The notes: generated by a model not told the origin, from the sequence alone. A stretch of DNA of 64,000 bases from Pseudoduganella guangdongensis (GCF_009857475.1 NZ_WWCJ01000004.1:186001-250000); one strand, 5' to 3'; counted from the stretch's first letter, positions 24,462 to 33,278 are shown. Translations and numbers: made by a program.

Positions 24462-25189
24462 CCGGGGTGCTGCTGGCGCTGGCCGGCATCCTCATTGGCC
24501 AGGGGCTGGAAGGGGGCAAACTCAGCTCCCTGCTGCAGCCGGCCGCTTTTTCCATCGTGGTGATCGGCACCTTCGGCGCGGTCATGCTGCAGACCCGCAC
24601 GCCCACCTTGCGGCGCGGCTTGAGCATGGCGCGCTGGATCTTCAAACCGCCGCCGGATACGCGCGCCCAGCTGGCGCGCGACATCAACAACTGGAGCCAG
24701 ATCGCACGCCGCGACGGCCTGCTGGCGCTGGAGCGACCCATGCTGGGCGCCAAGGACAAGTTCATCGCCAAGGGCCTGCGCATGATCGTGGACGGCATCC
24801 AGCCGGACAAGATGCGCCAGATGCTGGACATGGAGATCACCGCCTTTGAAACGGCGGAGCGCCAGGCTGTGCGCATCTGGGAATCGGCGGCCGGTTATTC
24901 GCCCACCATCGGTATCCTGGGCGCGGTGCTGGGCCTGATCCACGTGATGGAAAACCTGACCGATCCGAGCAAACTTGGCTCCGGCATTGCAGTGGCCTTC
25001 GTCTCGACCATCTACGGTGTGGGCCTGGCCAACCTGTTCTTCTACCCGATCGCCAACAAGCTCAAAACCATCGTCACGCGCCAGGTCTACCAGCAGGAGC
25101 TGGCCGCCGCCGTGTTCTATGACATCGCCACCGGCGACTTCACGCGCGTGATCGACGAACGGATCGCGACCCTGATGCGGGAGCCGTGA
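24443..25189 (+). CDS. motC: Flagellar motor stator protein, MotA/MotC family
   Basis: A 248-residue proton-channel stator subunit. Seen: four hydrophobic segments, including MDWSSVAGVLLALAGILIGQ at the start and the conserved AAGYSPTIGILGAVLGLIHV segment with its Pro residues, and an intervening cytoplasmic charged region (about 70-150). It is paired with the following gene as MotC-MotD, matching a fliA-motC-motD arrangement known in Pseudomonas. Whether a second stator (MotAB) exists elsewhere is not visible. Confidence 0.92.
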   Translation: MDWSSVAGVLLALAGILIGQGLEGGKLSSLLQPAAFSIVVIGTFGAVMLQTRTPTLRRGLSMARWIFKPPPDTRAQLARDINNWSQIARRDGLLALERPMLGAKDKFIAKGLRMIVDGIQPDKMRQMLDMEITAFETAERQAVRIWESAAGYSPTIGILGAVLGLIHVMENLTDPSKLGSGIAVAFVSTIYGVGLANLFFYPIANKLKTIVTRQVYQQELAAAVFYDIATGDFTRVIDERIATLMREP

Positions 25190-25190
25190 G

Positions 25191-25952
25191 ATGCAGTATC
25201 GCCGCGCCCGCCGCCGGTTCGACGACGATCCCGAAAACCACGAACGCTGGCTGATTTCCTACGCCGACTTCATCACCTTGTTGTTTGCCTTCTTTGTGGT
25301 GATGTACGCCATTTCTTCGGTCAACCTGGGCAAGTACAAGGTGTTTTCCGACGCCCTGGGCGATGCCTTCGGCGGCGCCGGCGCCGCGCCGCCCACCAAT
25401 ACCGAGATCCAGAGCCTGCCGATTCCCAATCCCGCGCAGCGCAAGCGCAATGAGCAGATCAAGCGCGAGAAGGAGCAGATGACGCGCCTGGCCAAGGATT
25501 TGTCGAGTACCCTGGCGCCGCTGGTGAAAGAGGGCAAGGTGCGCGTAACGCAGAATAGCCGTGGCGTGAGCGTCGAGATCAATGCCTCGGTGCTGTTCAA
25601 TCCGGGCGACGCGCGCCTGACGGGCGAATCGCGCGAGGCGCTGACGGCGGTGGCGACTTTGCTCAAGGATGATCCGCATGCGGTGCAGGTGGAGGGGCAT
25701 ACCGACAGTACGCCGATCCGCAATGCGCTGTTCCCGTCCAACTGGGAGTTGTCGGCGGTGCGCGCGGGGACGGTGGTGCGCCTGTTCATTGAGTCCGGCA
25801 TTGCGCCATCGCGCATGACGGCGGTTGGCCATGCTGATAACCAGCCGGTCGCCGCTAACGAAGACCCCGATGCGCGCGCGCGCAACCGGCGCGTGGCGAT
25901 CACGATCCTGTCCGGCATCCCTGATCCAGCGACTGAAATCCCGACCCGCTAA
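25191..25952 (+). CDS. motD: Flagellar motor protein MotB/MotD with OmpA peptidoglycan-binding domain
   Basis: A 253-residue partner of MotC that anchors the stator to peptidoglycan. Seen: an N-terminal cytoplasmic stretch, the single transmembrane segment with the proton-carrying Asp in LISYADFITLLFAFFVVMYA, a basic linker (about 75-105), and a C-terminal OmpA-type domain with VEGHTDSTPIRN and the RMTAVGHADNQPV and ARNRRVAITIL motifs. It starts 1 bp after the motC stop. Its last codon overlaps by 4 bp the convergent secreted-protein gene. Confidence 0.93.
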   Translation: MQYRRARRRFDDDPENHERWLISYADFITLLFAFFVVMYAISSVNLGKYKVFSDALGDAFGGAGAAPPTNTEIQSLPIPNPAQRKRNEQIKREKEQMTRLAKDLSSTLAPLVKEGKVRVTQNSRGVSVEINASVLFNPGDARLTGESREALTAVATLLKDDPHAVQVEGHTDSTPIRNALFPSNWELSAVRAGTVVRLFIESGIAPSRMTAVGHADNQPVAANEDPDARARNRRVAITILSGIPDPATEIPTR

Positions 25953-27526
25953 GCCCGTAACCTCTCCCTCGGCGCCAGCACAACCGCGCGCTTGCGCCGC
26001 AGCCTACGCCACTGCCACAGCGCGCCCAAGCCCGCCACCGCCAGCAGCAAAGCCGCCACCGGCCACACCGGCGCCGCCGCCTGTTGCCGCGCCCGCTCGT
26101 CCATCAGCTCCTGTGGGAATGGCCGCGGAGCCGTCGGCACCACCTGCCACTTGCTGCGGTCGGCCGGCGCGCGCGCCATGAATTCATCGATCGAATACGC
26201 CGGCGCCGACCCAAACGCCCGGCTCGAAGGCACCTGCGGAATACGCACCAGCATCAATGCCGCCACATCCTTCCGTAACTGCTGCTCAAAGCCGCCAAGC
26301 TGGCGTCCGGCGCGCCCCTGCAGCATGCGCAGCAGGTCATTGCCCAAAGCATCGAACGCCACCGCCGGATACAAGCGCGTCTGCTCCTCCGTGAAATAGG
26401 CATACGCCTTGCGCCCGCTGGCGATGCTCATCTCGCTTGCCGCCATGTAGCCGAACGCACCGACCGCCTTGACCCGGTTGGTCGGCCCGTGCAGCGGCCA
26501 CTGCCAGCCTAGCTGGCGCAGCACATCCAGGCTGATGCCCGCGCAATTTGCCTGCGCGTGCTGGTAGCTGAAATGGTGCGCATAGAAGGACTGGAACACC
26601 TGCTGCACATTGCGCTGGTAAGCCTGCGCCGTACGCGCATCGTCCAGCACCGCCACCAGCATGTAAGAAGGGCGGTAATACTGCTGGCCGCTGTTCAGGT
26701 CCATTAAATAGGCGTCCATTGGCACCATGGAGGCGACGATACCCTTTTCGCTGTACGAATCGAGCCCGTAGAAATTGTTGACCAGCCAGTCCGACCATTC
26801 ACCGCGCGGACCGATCTTGCCGGTCGCGATGGCAAAGTGGCCGCCATAGGCCTCGTCATCGTCGCCCTGCGCCCCGTTCAGCATGAAGGCCAGCACCGGT
26901 TTGCCGGCCAGCGCCTGCGGCGCCGTGCCGGGCCGCTGCCAGATCTTGCGCACGGCGAAATCGCTGCGCGCACCGCCGCCAGCTTCGCGTACAAAGTCTT
27001 TCAAGCCATCCTCACCCGTTACCGGGCGCAGCGGCGCCGCGGCGTCCAGCGCGAAATCGCGCGGCCAGATGGTGCGCGCTTCGAACTGGGCGCTGCCCGG
27101 ATCCCATTGGCCACGCACGCGCACTTCGCGCTTGCGGAAGAAGGCTTCCGAGCTGGCGTCGAAATACGAGCGGTTGCTGGCAAGGCGGGGCGCCAGGCGC
27201 AGGTCCAGCTGCGCGCCATCGGCCAGATGCAAAGCCTTGCCGTCGAAGCGGGCCTGTGGCACCAGCTGCGGAGAACCAAGCCAAATCAGCCCCGGCGATT
27301 CAGCGGCGGCGCGTGGCTGGCTCGGCACGGCAACCAGGTCGTCCTGGAAGTACCACAGGGCTTGCGGCTGGCCGCAGTCCTGGCAGCGGCCATTGGCCAG
27401 GCGGAACTGGTCGGCACGATAGAGGCCGAAATGTTCATTGGCCAGGGCCGGCTGGGTGACCGCGTGGGCGGCGAGCGGGAGTGCAGCCTGGGCTGCGAGA
27501 AAAAGTGCTGGGAAAAATGGGCGCAT
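25949..27526 (-). CDS. Secreted, membrane-anchored protein of unknown function with a Cys/His hydrolase-like pair
   Basis: A 525-residue product I do not recognise as a named protein. Seen: a signal peptide (MRPFFPALFLAAQAALPLAA), a CQDC pair near residue 50, a GGHFAIATG segment about halfway, later HFSYQHAQANCAGISLD, and a C-terminal membrane helix (VWPVAALLLAVAGLGALW) with a basic tail. A His segment followed by an Asn-Cys segment is the order seen in permuted NlpC/P60-like families (for example DUF4105), so a periplasmic cysteine hydrolase acting on cell wall or lipid is possible (inference). ATG 27526 gives the signal peptide; an open frame continues upstream but over flgN. It sits between motD and flgN. 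Confidence 0.7.
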   Translation of the reverse strand: MRPFFPALFLAAQAALPLAAHAVTQPALANEHFGLYRADQFRLANGRCQDCGQPQALWYFQDDLVAVPSQPRAAAESPGLIWLGSPQLVPQARFDGKALHLADGAQLDLRLAPRLASNRSYFDASSEAFFRKREVRVRGQWDPGSAQFEARTIWPRDFALDAAAPLRPVTGEDGLKDFVREAGGGARSDFAVRKIWQRPGTAPQALAGKPVLAFMLNGAQGDDDEAYGGHFAIATGKIGPRGEWSDWLVNNFYGLDSYSEKGIVASMVPMDAYLMDLNSGQQYYRPSYMLVAVLDDARTAQAYQRNVQQVFQSFYAHHFSYQHAQANCAGISLDVLRQLGWQWPLHGPTNRVKAVGAFGYMAASEMSIASGRKAYAYFTEEQTRLYPAVAFDALGNDLLRMLQGRAGRQLGGFEQQLRKDVAALMLVRIPQVPSSRAFGSAPAYSIDEFMARAPADRSKWQVVPTAPRPFPQELMDERARQQAAAPVWPVAALLLAVAGLGALWQWRRLRRKRAVVLAPRERLRA

Positions 27527-27570
27527 CCGCCCATTATGCAATGCCCGGGACGGGCACAGTTTGAGAAAAA

Positions 27571-28032
27571 TCAACCCGCGATGAATCCCCGGCGCGTGCC
27601 GCTGCCGGTGGTCATGCCGCTCGGGCCGTAGACGGTGGTTTGCTGCGGGCGCAGCGCTTGCAGCGCGCCCTGGGTGTGGCCCAGGTGCTTGTTGATCAGC
27701 ACGCCGTTCAGGCGATTCAGTTCCTTGGCCGCGCGGGTCTGGTCCAGCAGGCGCTGCCACAGCATATTGGCGGCGTCATCATGCTGCGCGTCCAGCCACG
27801 ACTCCATGCCCGCTTCCATCGCGGGATAACCGGCATCGGCCAGCGCCTGGTGGCGCACGGTGGCCAGCGCGGCCATCTCGTTCACGAGGGCCGATTTTTG
27901 CGGCGTCAGCGCGGTCAGGTGCTCAATGTCCGCCGCGACCAGGTCCTGCTGTTCCTGTTTCAGGACCTCCAGCAGGGTAGTGATCTTGTCCAGCTCAGCC
28001 TGCAGGCTGTGTTTCGGCGAGACAGCGGCCAT
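27571..28032 (-). CDS. flgN: Flagellar export chaperone FlgN
   Basis: A 153-residue cytoplasmic chaperone for the hook-filament junction proteins FlgK and FlgL. Seen: an almost wholly helical, Leu/Ala/Glu/Gln-rich sequence (LQAELDKITTLLEVLKQEQQ) with the NRLNGVLINKHLG segment typical of the family, and no membrane segment. The start could be the neighbouring upstream ATG (28035). Ten bp separate it from flgM; the order flgA-flgM-flgN is classical. FlgK and FlgL are encoded at 39-42 kb. Confidence 0.92.
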   Translation of the reverse strand: MAAVSPKHSLQAELDKITTLLEVLKQEQQDLVAADIEHLTALTPQKSALVNEMAALATVRHQALADAGYPAMEAGMESWLDAQHDDAANMLWQRLLDQTRAAKELNRLNGVLINKHLGHTQGALQALRPQQTTVYGPSGMTTGSGTRRGFIAG

Positions 28033-28041
28033 CATATTTCC

Positions 28042-28365
28042 TTAACGTTGCTTACGCGAGTGCAGCAGATCGCGGACTGTTTCCAGCAAACCGTCTGCCA
28101 CTTTTTCCGAATTGACCTGGAACTGACCGTCAGCAATTGCCATTTTGATGCGTTCGACTTTCTTGGTGTCGAATACGGCATTGCTACCGGCAGCGCCACT
28201 GGCCGCCAAAGCCTGTCCTTGCGCGGACAGGCGCACATTGTCGGTACTTGCCTGCGGTGCGGACGCGGTCGCGGCGGCGGCTTTGTCCGCGCCGCGCGCG
28301 TTCGAGCCCGTCGCGGGCGCACTTGGCAAGCCCGGCGTGTTCTTTAATGTGTCGTTGATCTTCAC
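28042..28365 (-). CDS. flgM: Anti-sigma-28 factor FlgM
   Basis: A 107-residue inhibitor of FliA that is secreted when the hook is complete. Seen: MKINDTLKNTPGLP at the start, an Ala-rich flexible middle (about 15-50), and the C-terminal sigma-binding helices DTKKVERIKMAIADGQFQVN and KVADGLLETVRDLLHS. The start is GTG 28365, preceded by GAGG; an upstream ATG would add an unlikely Cys/Arg-rich tail. A very good sigma-28 promoter lies 49 bp upstream, so FlgM is also made under its own target sigma factor. Confidence 0.93.
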   Translation of the reverse strand: MKINDTLKNTPGLPSAPATGSNARGADKAAAATASAPQASTDNVRLSAQGQALAASGAAGSNAVFDTKKVERIKMAIADGQFQVNSEKVADGLLETVRDLLHSRKQR

Positions 28366-28413
28366 AGCTTTATCCTCGTCTGGTTGGAGGCGTTTACCCC
28401 GGCATACGAGTCT

Positions 28414-28440
28414 TTTACGGCAGCCTGCGCCCAAACTTTA
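28414..28440 (-). promoter_or_regulatory. Sigma-28 promoter of flgM-flgN
   Basis: On the minus strand TAAAGTTT, an exact -35 match, is followed after 11 bp by GCCGTAAA (six of eight to GCCGATAA). It lies between the flgA stop and the flgM start. Confidence 0.85.
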
Positions 28441-28472
28441 GCTGGCGACTGGCAATTCCCTGTTATTTTTTG

Positions 28473-29189
28473 TCAAAATGTCACTTCCACCAAGCCGCCG
28501 GGACGCGCAATCCCGCTGATTTGCTGGCCGTTGCCGGTGCGAACCGCCACCACCTGGCCGTCGGCGGCCGAACCGGCCGCCTTGCCTTCGGCCGACACGG
28601 AAAAGCCATTGCCCTTCGATACCAGCTTGACCAGTTGACCCTGCAGCACGACGGGTTTGGCCTTGACCAGATCCAGCCGCAGCGGTGTGCCTGCCGAAAT
28701 GGAAAGGTTGCTGGTACGGCCAATCAACTGTGCTTTGTCGGTGGCGATGCCCGGCGGCAGGGCGGTCAATTCGCCTTGCATCATGGCCAGCTGGCCGGCC
28801 TCGATCGCCTGGCCCTGGGCCAGCGGCACGGCGGCGGCCACATAGCTGCCCAAGACCGATACCTGGGATTGAATATATACCGTCCACGGCGAAGGCGCCG
28901 CACAGCGCACACCGACCGTGGTTTTGCCCCAGGCGCGCGCGCCAGGCATCAGGAAGGCCTCGGGCGCCGGGCAGGGCGCCAGGTTCAGGCGCGGGTCGAC
29001 CGCGCCCACGCTCACCGTGACTTTGCCGGGCAGGCCGGCGGTCTGCACTTGCAGGAATTGCTCGGCCGCCTGGCGCAAGGCGGCCGGCTCCATGCGCGCC
29101 GGGGCTGGCGCTGCAGGGGCGGCCATGGCGACGGCGGTGGCGGCCATCGTGGCGAGCAGCAGGGCGGCGGTAATGAGTTTGCGTTTCAT
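28473..29189 (-). CDS. flgA: Flagellar basal body P-ring chaperone FlgA
   Basis: A 238-residue periplasmic chaperone needed to assemble the P-ring protein FlgI. Seen: a signal peptide (MKRKLITAALLLATMAATAV with AMA just after), an N-terminal domain, and a SAF-like C-terminal domain with VPLAQGQAIEAGQL and the ending GQQISGIARPGGLVEVTF. The ATG at 29189 is chosen because the signal peptide begins there. Divergent from flgB across 128 bp that hold a short inverted repeat. Confidence 0.93.
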   Translation of the reverse strand: MKRKLITAALLLATMAATAVAMAAPAAPAPARMEPAALRQAAEQFLQVQTAGLPGKVTVSVGAVDPRLNLAPCPAPEAFLMPGARAWGKTTVGVRCAAPSPWTVYIQSQVSVLGSYVAAAVPLAQGQAIEAGQLAMMQGELTALPPGIATDKAQLIGRTSNLSISAGTPLRLDLVKAKPVVLQGQLVKLVSKGNGFSVSAEGKAAGSAADGQVVAVRTGNGQQISGIARPGGLVEVTF

Positions 29190-29317
29190 GGGACACATGT
29201 TAGCCCTCGCGCGGAGCTTGAATCGGAGGAATAGGGGTAAAAACCCCGTCTTACTCTTCCGATCAAGGGCGGGCATTGCTCCGTATCATCGAACCTGTCA
29301 TCAAGCGGAGAAGCGCC
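29190..29317. promoter_or_regulatory. Divergent flgA / flgB regulatory region
   Basis: The 128-bp gap contains GGGG-TAAAAA-CCCC (29234-29247), enclosed by TCGG (29223-29226) and CCGA (29259-29262). It may be a site for the flagellar master regulator, but I cannot match an FlhDC box with confidence. Confidence 0.35.
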
Positions 29318-29737
29318 ATGTTAGGCAAACTCGACAATCACCTGCTGTTCAACGAAACCGCCCTCAGCCTGCGCGAAAAGCGCCAGGCCGTGCTGGCGTC
29401 GAATATTGCCAATGCTGATACGCCGAATTACAAGGCGCGCGACATTGATTTCTCCGCCAACCTGCAGGCGGCGCTGGATCGCGTCAAGAATCCGCAGCCG
29501 CTGAATACCACGGCCGGCAAGCATTTCCCGCGCCCCCCGCAAGACGGCAGCACGCTGCCCGACGGCACGCCGCTGCTGTACCGCACGCCGGCCCAGGGCG
29601 CGGTGGATGGCAACACGGTCGACATGGACGTCGAGCGCAACAGCTTCGCCGACAACGCGCTGCGCTACGAAGCCGGGGTCACCTTTATTAATTCGCAGAT
29701 CAAAGGCCTGATGGCCGCGATCCAGGGAGGCCAGTAA
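29318..29737 (+). CDS. flgB: Flagellar proximal rod protein FlgB
   Basis: A 139-residue rod subunit exported by the flagellar type III system. Seen: the conserved [19 protein letters not shown] motif of rod proteins and the C-terminal helix [18 protein letters not shown] 29318 gives the usual length and has GCGGAGAAG upstream; an earlier in-frame ATG (29276) would add 14 unlikely residues. It leads the flgBCDEF operon and its stop overlaps the flgC start. Confidence 0.96.
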   Translation: MLGKLDNHLLFNETALSLREKRQAVLASNIANADTPNYKARDIDFSANLQAALDRVKNPQPLNTTAGKHFPRPPQDGSTLPDGTPLLYRTPAQGAVDGNTVDMDVERNSFADNALRYEAGVTFINSQIKGLMAAIQGGQ

Positions 29738-30141
29738 TGTCCTTGTTCAGTATTTTCAATGTGTCCGGCTCGGCCATGAGCGCCCAGGCCCAGCGCCTGA
29801 ACGTGGTGGCCTCCAACCTGGCCAACGCCGACAGCGCCACCTCGGCCAGCGGCGAAGCCTACCGCGCCAAGCAAGTGGTGTTCGAAGCCACGCCAAGCGC
29901 CAATGGCGCCGCGACCAGCGTCAAGGTGCGCCAGGTGGTGGAAGACCCGTCGCCGATGAAGCAGGTCTATGACCCCAAGCATCCGCTGGCCGATGACAAA
30001 GGCTATGTGACGATGCCGAACGTGAATGTGGTCGACGAGATGGTCAATATGCTGTCGGCCTCGCGCTCCTACCAGACCAATGTGGAAACCATGAATGCAG
30101 CCAAGACCATGCTGCTGAAAACCTTAACGATTGGACAGTAA
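29737..30141 (+). CDS. flgC: Flagellar proximal rod protein FlgC
   Basis: A 134-residue rod subunit. Seen: [20 protein letters not shown] at the start, [13 protein letters not shown], the [20 protein letters not shown] segment and the C-terminal [20 protein letters not shown] coiled coil shared by rod and hook proteins. The length matches the family. It overlaps the flgB stop by one base and is followed 2 bp later by flgD. Confidence 0.97.
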   Translation: MSLFSIFNVSGSAMSAQAQRLNVVASNLANADSATSASGEAYRAKQVVFEATPSANGAATSVKVRQVVEDPSPMKQVYDPKHPLADDKGYVTMPNVNVVDEMVNMLSASRSYQTNVETMNAAKTMLLKTLTIGQ

Positions 30142-30143
30142 TC

Positions 30144-30824
30144 ATGGCCGTAACCGGTGCAGAAAACTCCAAAACCGTCTCTCCGGCGTTGCTGAACGCC
30201 ATGAACCCATCGAAGACGGCCAAGACGGGCGTAGAAGCTGATACGGACAAGTTCATGACGTTGCTGATCACGCAACTGAAGAACCAGGACCCGATGAACC
30301 CGCTGGACAACGCGCAGATGACCAGCCAGTTGGCGCAGCTAAATACCGTGACCGGTATCAACAAGATGAATGAGACGCTGAATTCGCTGAAAGCGGATTA
30401 CCAGGCCTCGGCCAACCTGGCGGCTACCAACCTGATCAACCACGGCGTGCTGGTCGAAGGCAGTCAGCTGACCCTGGCTGACGGCAAATCGCTGTTCGGC
30501 ATCGAGCTCGGCTCGCGCGCCGACCAGGTGGAAGTGGAAATCCGCGCCTCCGGCGGCAAGGTGGTGCAGACCGTCACGATGAAGAATGTCGATGCCGGCA
30601 TCGTGCCGCTGGCCTGGGATGGCAAGCTGCCCGACGGCACCACCGCCTCCAATAATACCTACACCATGAATATCAAGGCGACCCGCGGCGCCGAGCAGCT
30701 GAAGGATGCCAAGACCCTGCAATTCGGCACCATCGCCAGCATCTCGACCGGGGCCAACGGCGTCAAACTGAACATCCCGTCCTATGGCCAGGTGACCATG
30801 GACGCGATCAAGCAAGTACTGTAA
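30144..30824 (+). CDS. flgD: Flagellar hook capping protein FlgD
   Basis: A 226-residue scaffold that caps the growing hook. Seen: the conserved N-terminal DTDKFMTLLITQLKNQDPMN and PLDNAQMTSQLAQLNTVTGI segments, and a C-terminal FlgD Ig-like/tudor region with VPLAWDGKLPDGTTASNNTY. The length is typical. It comes just before the hook protein gene whose product it assembles. Confidence 0.96.
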   Translation: MAVTGAENSKTVSPALLNAMNPSKTAKTGVEADTDKFMTLLITQLKNQDPMNPLDNAQMTSQLAQLNTVTGINKMNETLNSLKADYQASANLAATNLINHGVLVEGSQLTLADGKSLFGIELGSRADQVEVEIRASGGKVVQTVTMKNVDAGIVPLAWDGKLPDGTTASNNTYTMNIKATRGAEQLKDAKTLQFGTIASISTGANGVKLNIPSYGQVTMDAIKQVL

Positions 30825-30852
30825 GCAAGCGCATTCTGAATAGGGGAATACC

Positions 30853-32406
30853 ATGTTTCAACAAGGTCTCAGCGGCCTGAACGCCGCCTCCAAATCGCTG
30901 GACGTGATTGGTAACAACATTGCCAATGCCAGTACCGTTGGCTTCAAGGGTTCGCAGGCGCAGTTTGCCGACTTGTACGCGAACTCCCTGAACGGCCTGG
31001 CCGGGAACAACCCTGGTATCGGCGTTTCGATCTCACGGATTGCGCAGCAGTTCACCCAAGGCAATATCGAAACCAGCAACAACCCGCTGGACATCTCGAT
31101 CAACGGCGGCGGCTTCTTCCGCACCGTGACCCCGGGCGGCTCGATTCAATACAGCCGCAACGGCCAGTTCCAGCTGGATAAAAACGGCACCATCATCAAC
31201 GCCCAGGGCGCTGCGATTACCGGCTACCTAGCCAATAAGGATGGCGTGATCCTGCAAGGCGCGCCCAAGCCGATTACCATTGATTACTCGGACCTGGTGC
31301 CGGTGGCTACCACCAAGGCCAACTACCAGATCAACCTGAGCTCGGCGGCCCTGCCGCCTAGCAAAGTGCCGTTCGATGTGACGGACCCGCTGACCTACAA
31401 CAAGCAGACCGTGATGGACGTGTACGACACCCTGGGCAATGCCCACGTGATGTCGATGTTCTATGTGAAGACGGCTGCCAACACCTGGGACGTGTACTCC
31501 GCCGTGGATGGCGTGGAAATCACCGCGCAAGCTGCAGCGGCGACCGTGTTTACCGATCCTGCCAATGCTGGCGCCGAAGCGGCCGCACGCGCAGAATACC
31601 TGGCCGCCGTGGCCAGCGGCGTTCCAGCGGCGATCAAGACCGAAGCGGAAGAGTATGCCGCCACCGTGGGCCCGATGATTGTGGCCGCCGCCGCCGCCGC
31701 CGGCGCGACCGTGGAAACGACCGATTACATCACTTCGCTCTTCACCGGTACCACCAACGTCGGTTCGGTGCCGGGCGCCACGCCGGACTCGATCCTGAAG
31801 TCGATCGGCGCCGCGGTCGAGGTGCCTGCCGTCAAAGTCGGTACGATGATGTTCACGCGCGACGGCCAGATCGACACGGCCACCATGGCCGCGATGGTTC
31901 CGCCGCAAACCCTGCCGTTCACTATTAGTCTGCCGATGTTCCCGGATACCGGCTCGCGCATGCCGCTGACCATCGAAACCAACTTTGTCGGCACCACCCA
32001 GTTCGTCGGCGCCACCTCGGAGAAACTCTCGACCCAGGACGGTTATTCCTCCGGCCAACTGCAGCGTTTCAGCACCGGCCCGGACGGTGTGATCACTGGC
32101 CAGTACAGTAACGGCAAATCGCGCGCCCTGGGCCAGTTCGTGCTCGCCAACTTCGCCGCCCCGGAAGGCCTGATCCCGCTGGGGAATAATGCCTGGACCG
32201 AGAGCGCCGCTTCCGGCGTGCCGCAGATCGGTTCGCCCAATACCGGTTCCTGGGGCCAGCTACGCTCCTCGTCGGTGGAAGCGTCGAACGTGGACCTGAC
32301 CGAAGAGCTGGTCGACATGATCACCGCGCAGCGCGTCTACCAGGCCAATGCGCAGACCATCAAGACCCAGGACTCGGTGCTGCAAACCCTGGTCAACCTG
32401 CGCTAA
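30853..32406 (+). CDS. flgE: Flagellar hook protein FlgE with a large insertion
   Basis: The hook subunit, 517 residues where about 400-420 is usual. Seen: the N-terminal FQQGLSGLNAASKSLDVIGN and NIANASTVGFKGSQAQFADL, the middle NGGGFFRTV and YSRNGQFQLDKNG segments, and the C-terminal DLTEELVDMITAQRVYQANA. Odd: residues about 223-330 form an Ala/Glu-rich, probably helical insert (AQAAAATVFTDPANAGAEAA, IVAAAAAAGATVETTD) between VDGVEI and VGTMMFTRDG, which would normally be nearly adjacent. It should fall in the surface-exposed domain of the hook. Other flgE features look intact. Confidence 0.94.
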   Translation: MFQQGLSGLNAASKSLDVIGNNIANASTVGFKGSQAQFADLYANSLNGLAGNNPGIGVSISRIAQQFTQGNIETSNNPLDISINGGGFFRTVTPGGSIQYSRNGQFQLDKNGTIINAQGAAITGYLANKDGVILQGAPKPITIDYSDLVPVATTKANYQINLSSAALPPSKVPFDVTDPLTYNKQTVMDVYDTLGNAHVMSMFYVKTAANTWDVYSAVDGVEITAQAAAATVFTDPANAGAEAAARAEYLAAVASGVPAAIKTEAEEYAATVGPMIVAAAAAAGATVETTDYITSLFTGTTNVGSVPGATPDSILKSIGAAVEVPAVKVGTMMFTRDGQIDTATMAAMVPPQTLPFTISLPMFPDTGSRMPLTIETNFVGTTQFVGATSEKLSTQDGYSSGQLQRFSTGPDGVITGQYSNGKSRALGQFVLANFAAPEGLIPLGNNAWTESAASGVPQIGSPNTGSWGQLRSSSVEASNVDLTEELVDMITAQRVYQANAQTIKTQDSVLQTLVNLR

Positions 32407-32427
32407 GCGTAAGGGAGCGAGCAAGCC

Positions 32428-33171
32428 ATGGACCGTCTCATCTACACCGCCGCCACCGGCGCGCGCCACCTGCTGGAGCAGCAGGCGACGACGTCGAACA
32501 ATCTGGCCAACGCCACCACGACGGGATTCCGGGCCCAGCTCGATTCCTTCCGTGCCGTGCCGGTGGTGGCCGATGGCTTGCCGACCCGCACCTTCGTGGT
32601 CGACAACACGGTCGGTTCCGACTTCCGCCAGGGCGCGATGCAGACCACCGGGCGGCCGCTGGACGTGGCCCTGCGCGGCGACGGCTTCATCGCCGTGCAG
32701 TCGGCCGACGGATCGGAAGCCTACACCCGCAACGGCAGCCTGAAAGTCAGCGAAAACGGCCTGCTGCAAACGGCTGCCGGCCTGACCCTGGTGGGCGAGA
32801 ACGGCCCGATCGCCATCCCGCCCGATGCCCAGGTGGCGATCGGCAGCGACGGCACTGTCTCGGCCATCGACACCACCCAGACCCAGCCCGGCCCCAGCAA
32901 TGTGCTGGGGCGCATCAAGCTGGTCAATCCCGAAACGCGCGGCCTGGTGCGCGGTGACGATGGCCTGTTCCGCCAGCAAAGCGGACTGCCGGCCGACGTG
33001 GACCAGGGCGTGCGCCTGGTGGACGGCACGTTGGAAGGCAGCAACGTCAATGCCATCGACGCCATGGTCAATATGATTTCCCTGGCGCGCTCGTTCGAAA
33101 CGCAGATGAGCTTGCTGAAAAATGCGGAAAATAATGCCGCCAAGGCAACGCAAATCCTGGCCTTGAATTAA
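32428..33171 (+). CDS. flgF: Flagellar proximal rod protein FlgF
   Basis: A 247-residue rod protein. Seen: MDRLIYTAATGARHLLEQQA at the start, TSNNLANATTTGFRAQLDSF, the YTRNGSLKVSENG segment and the C-terminal EGSNVNAIDAMVNMISLARS. The length matches FlgF and not FlgG, whose gene follows after an inserted signalling gene. The next 107 bp hold hairpins. Confidence 0.96.
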   Translation: MDRLIYTAATGARHLLEQQATTSNNLANATTTGFRAQLDSFRAVPVVADGLPTRTFVVDNTVGSDFRQGAMQTTGRPLDVALRGDGFIAVQSADGSEAYTRNGSLKVSENGLLQTAAGLTLVGENGPIAIPPDAQVAIGSDGTVSAIDTTQTQPGPSNVLGRIKLVNPETRGLVRGDDGLFRQQSGLPADVDQGVRLVDGTLEGSNVNAIDAMVNMISLARSFETQMSLLKNAENNAAKATQILALN

Positions 33172-33186
33172 GCAGCTTGCATGCTT

Positions 33187-33219
33187 GTTGCCGCTTGGCA
33201 ACGGCATGACATTTATGCC
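33187..33219 (+). repeat. Two adjacent hairpins between flgF and the GGDEF-EAL gene
   Basis: GTTGCC-GCTT-GGCAAC (33187-33202) is followed directly by GGCAT-N7-ATGCC (33203-33219). Neither has a T-run, so they may be mRNA stability or processing structures. Confidence 0.4.
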
Positions 33220-33278
33220 ATTGCGCGGGATGGGGGAATTGCCCATCATGGGGTTTTGCCACCCGCCAGAGCAAGCCC

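Noticed and set aside
25949..27760. N-terminal extension of the secreted protein to 27760
   Set aside because: The extra 78 residues lie opposite and over flgN and are Pro/Arg/His-rich, while ATG 27526 begins a proper signal peptide.
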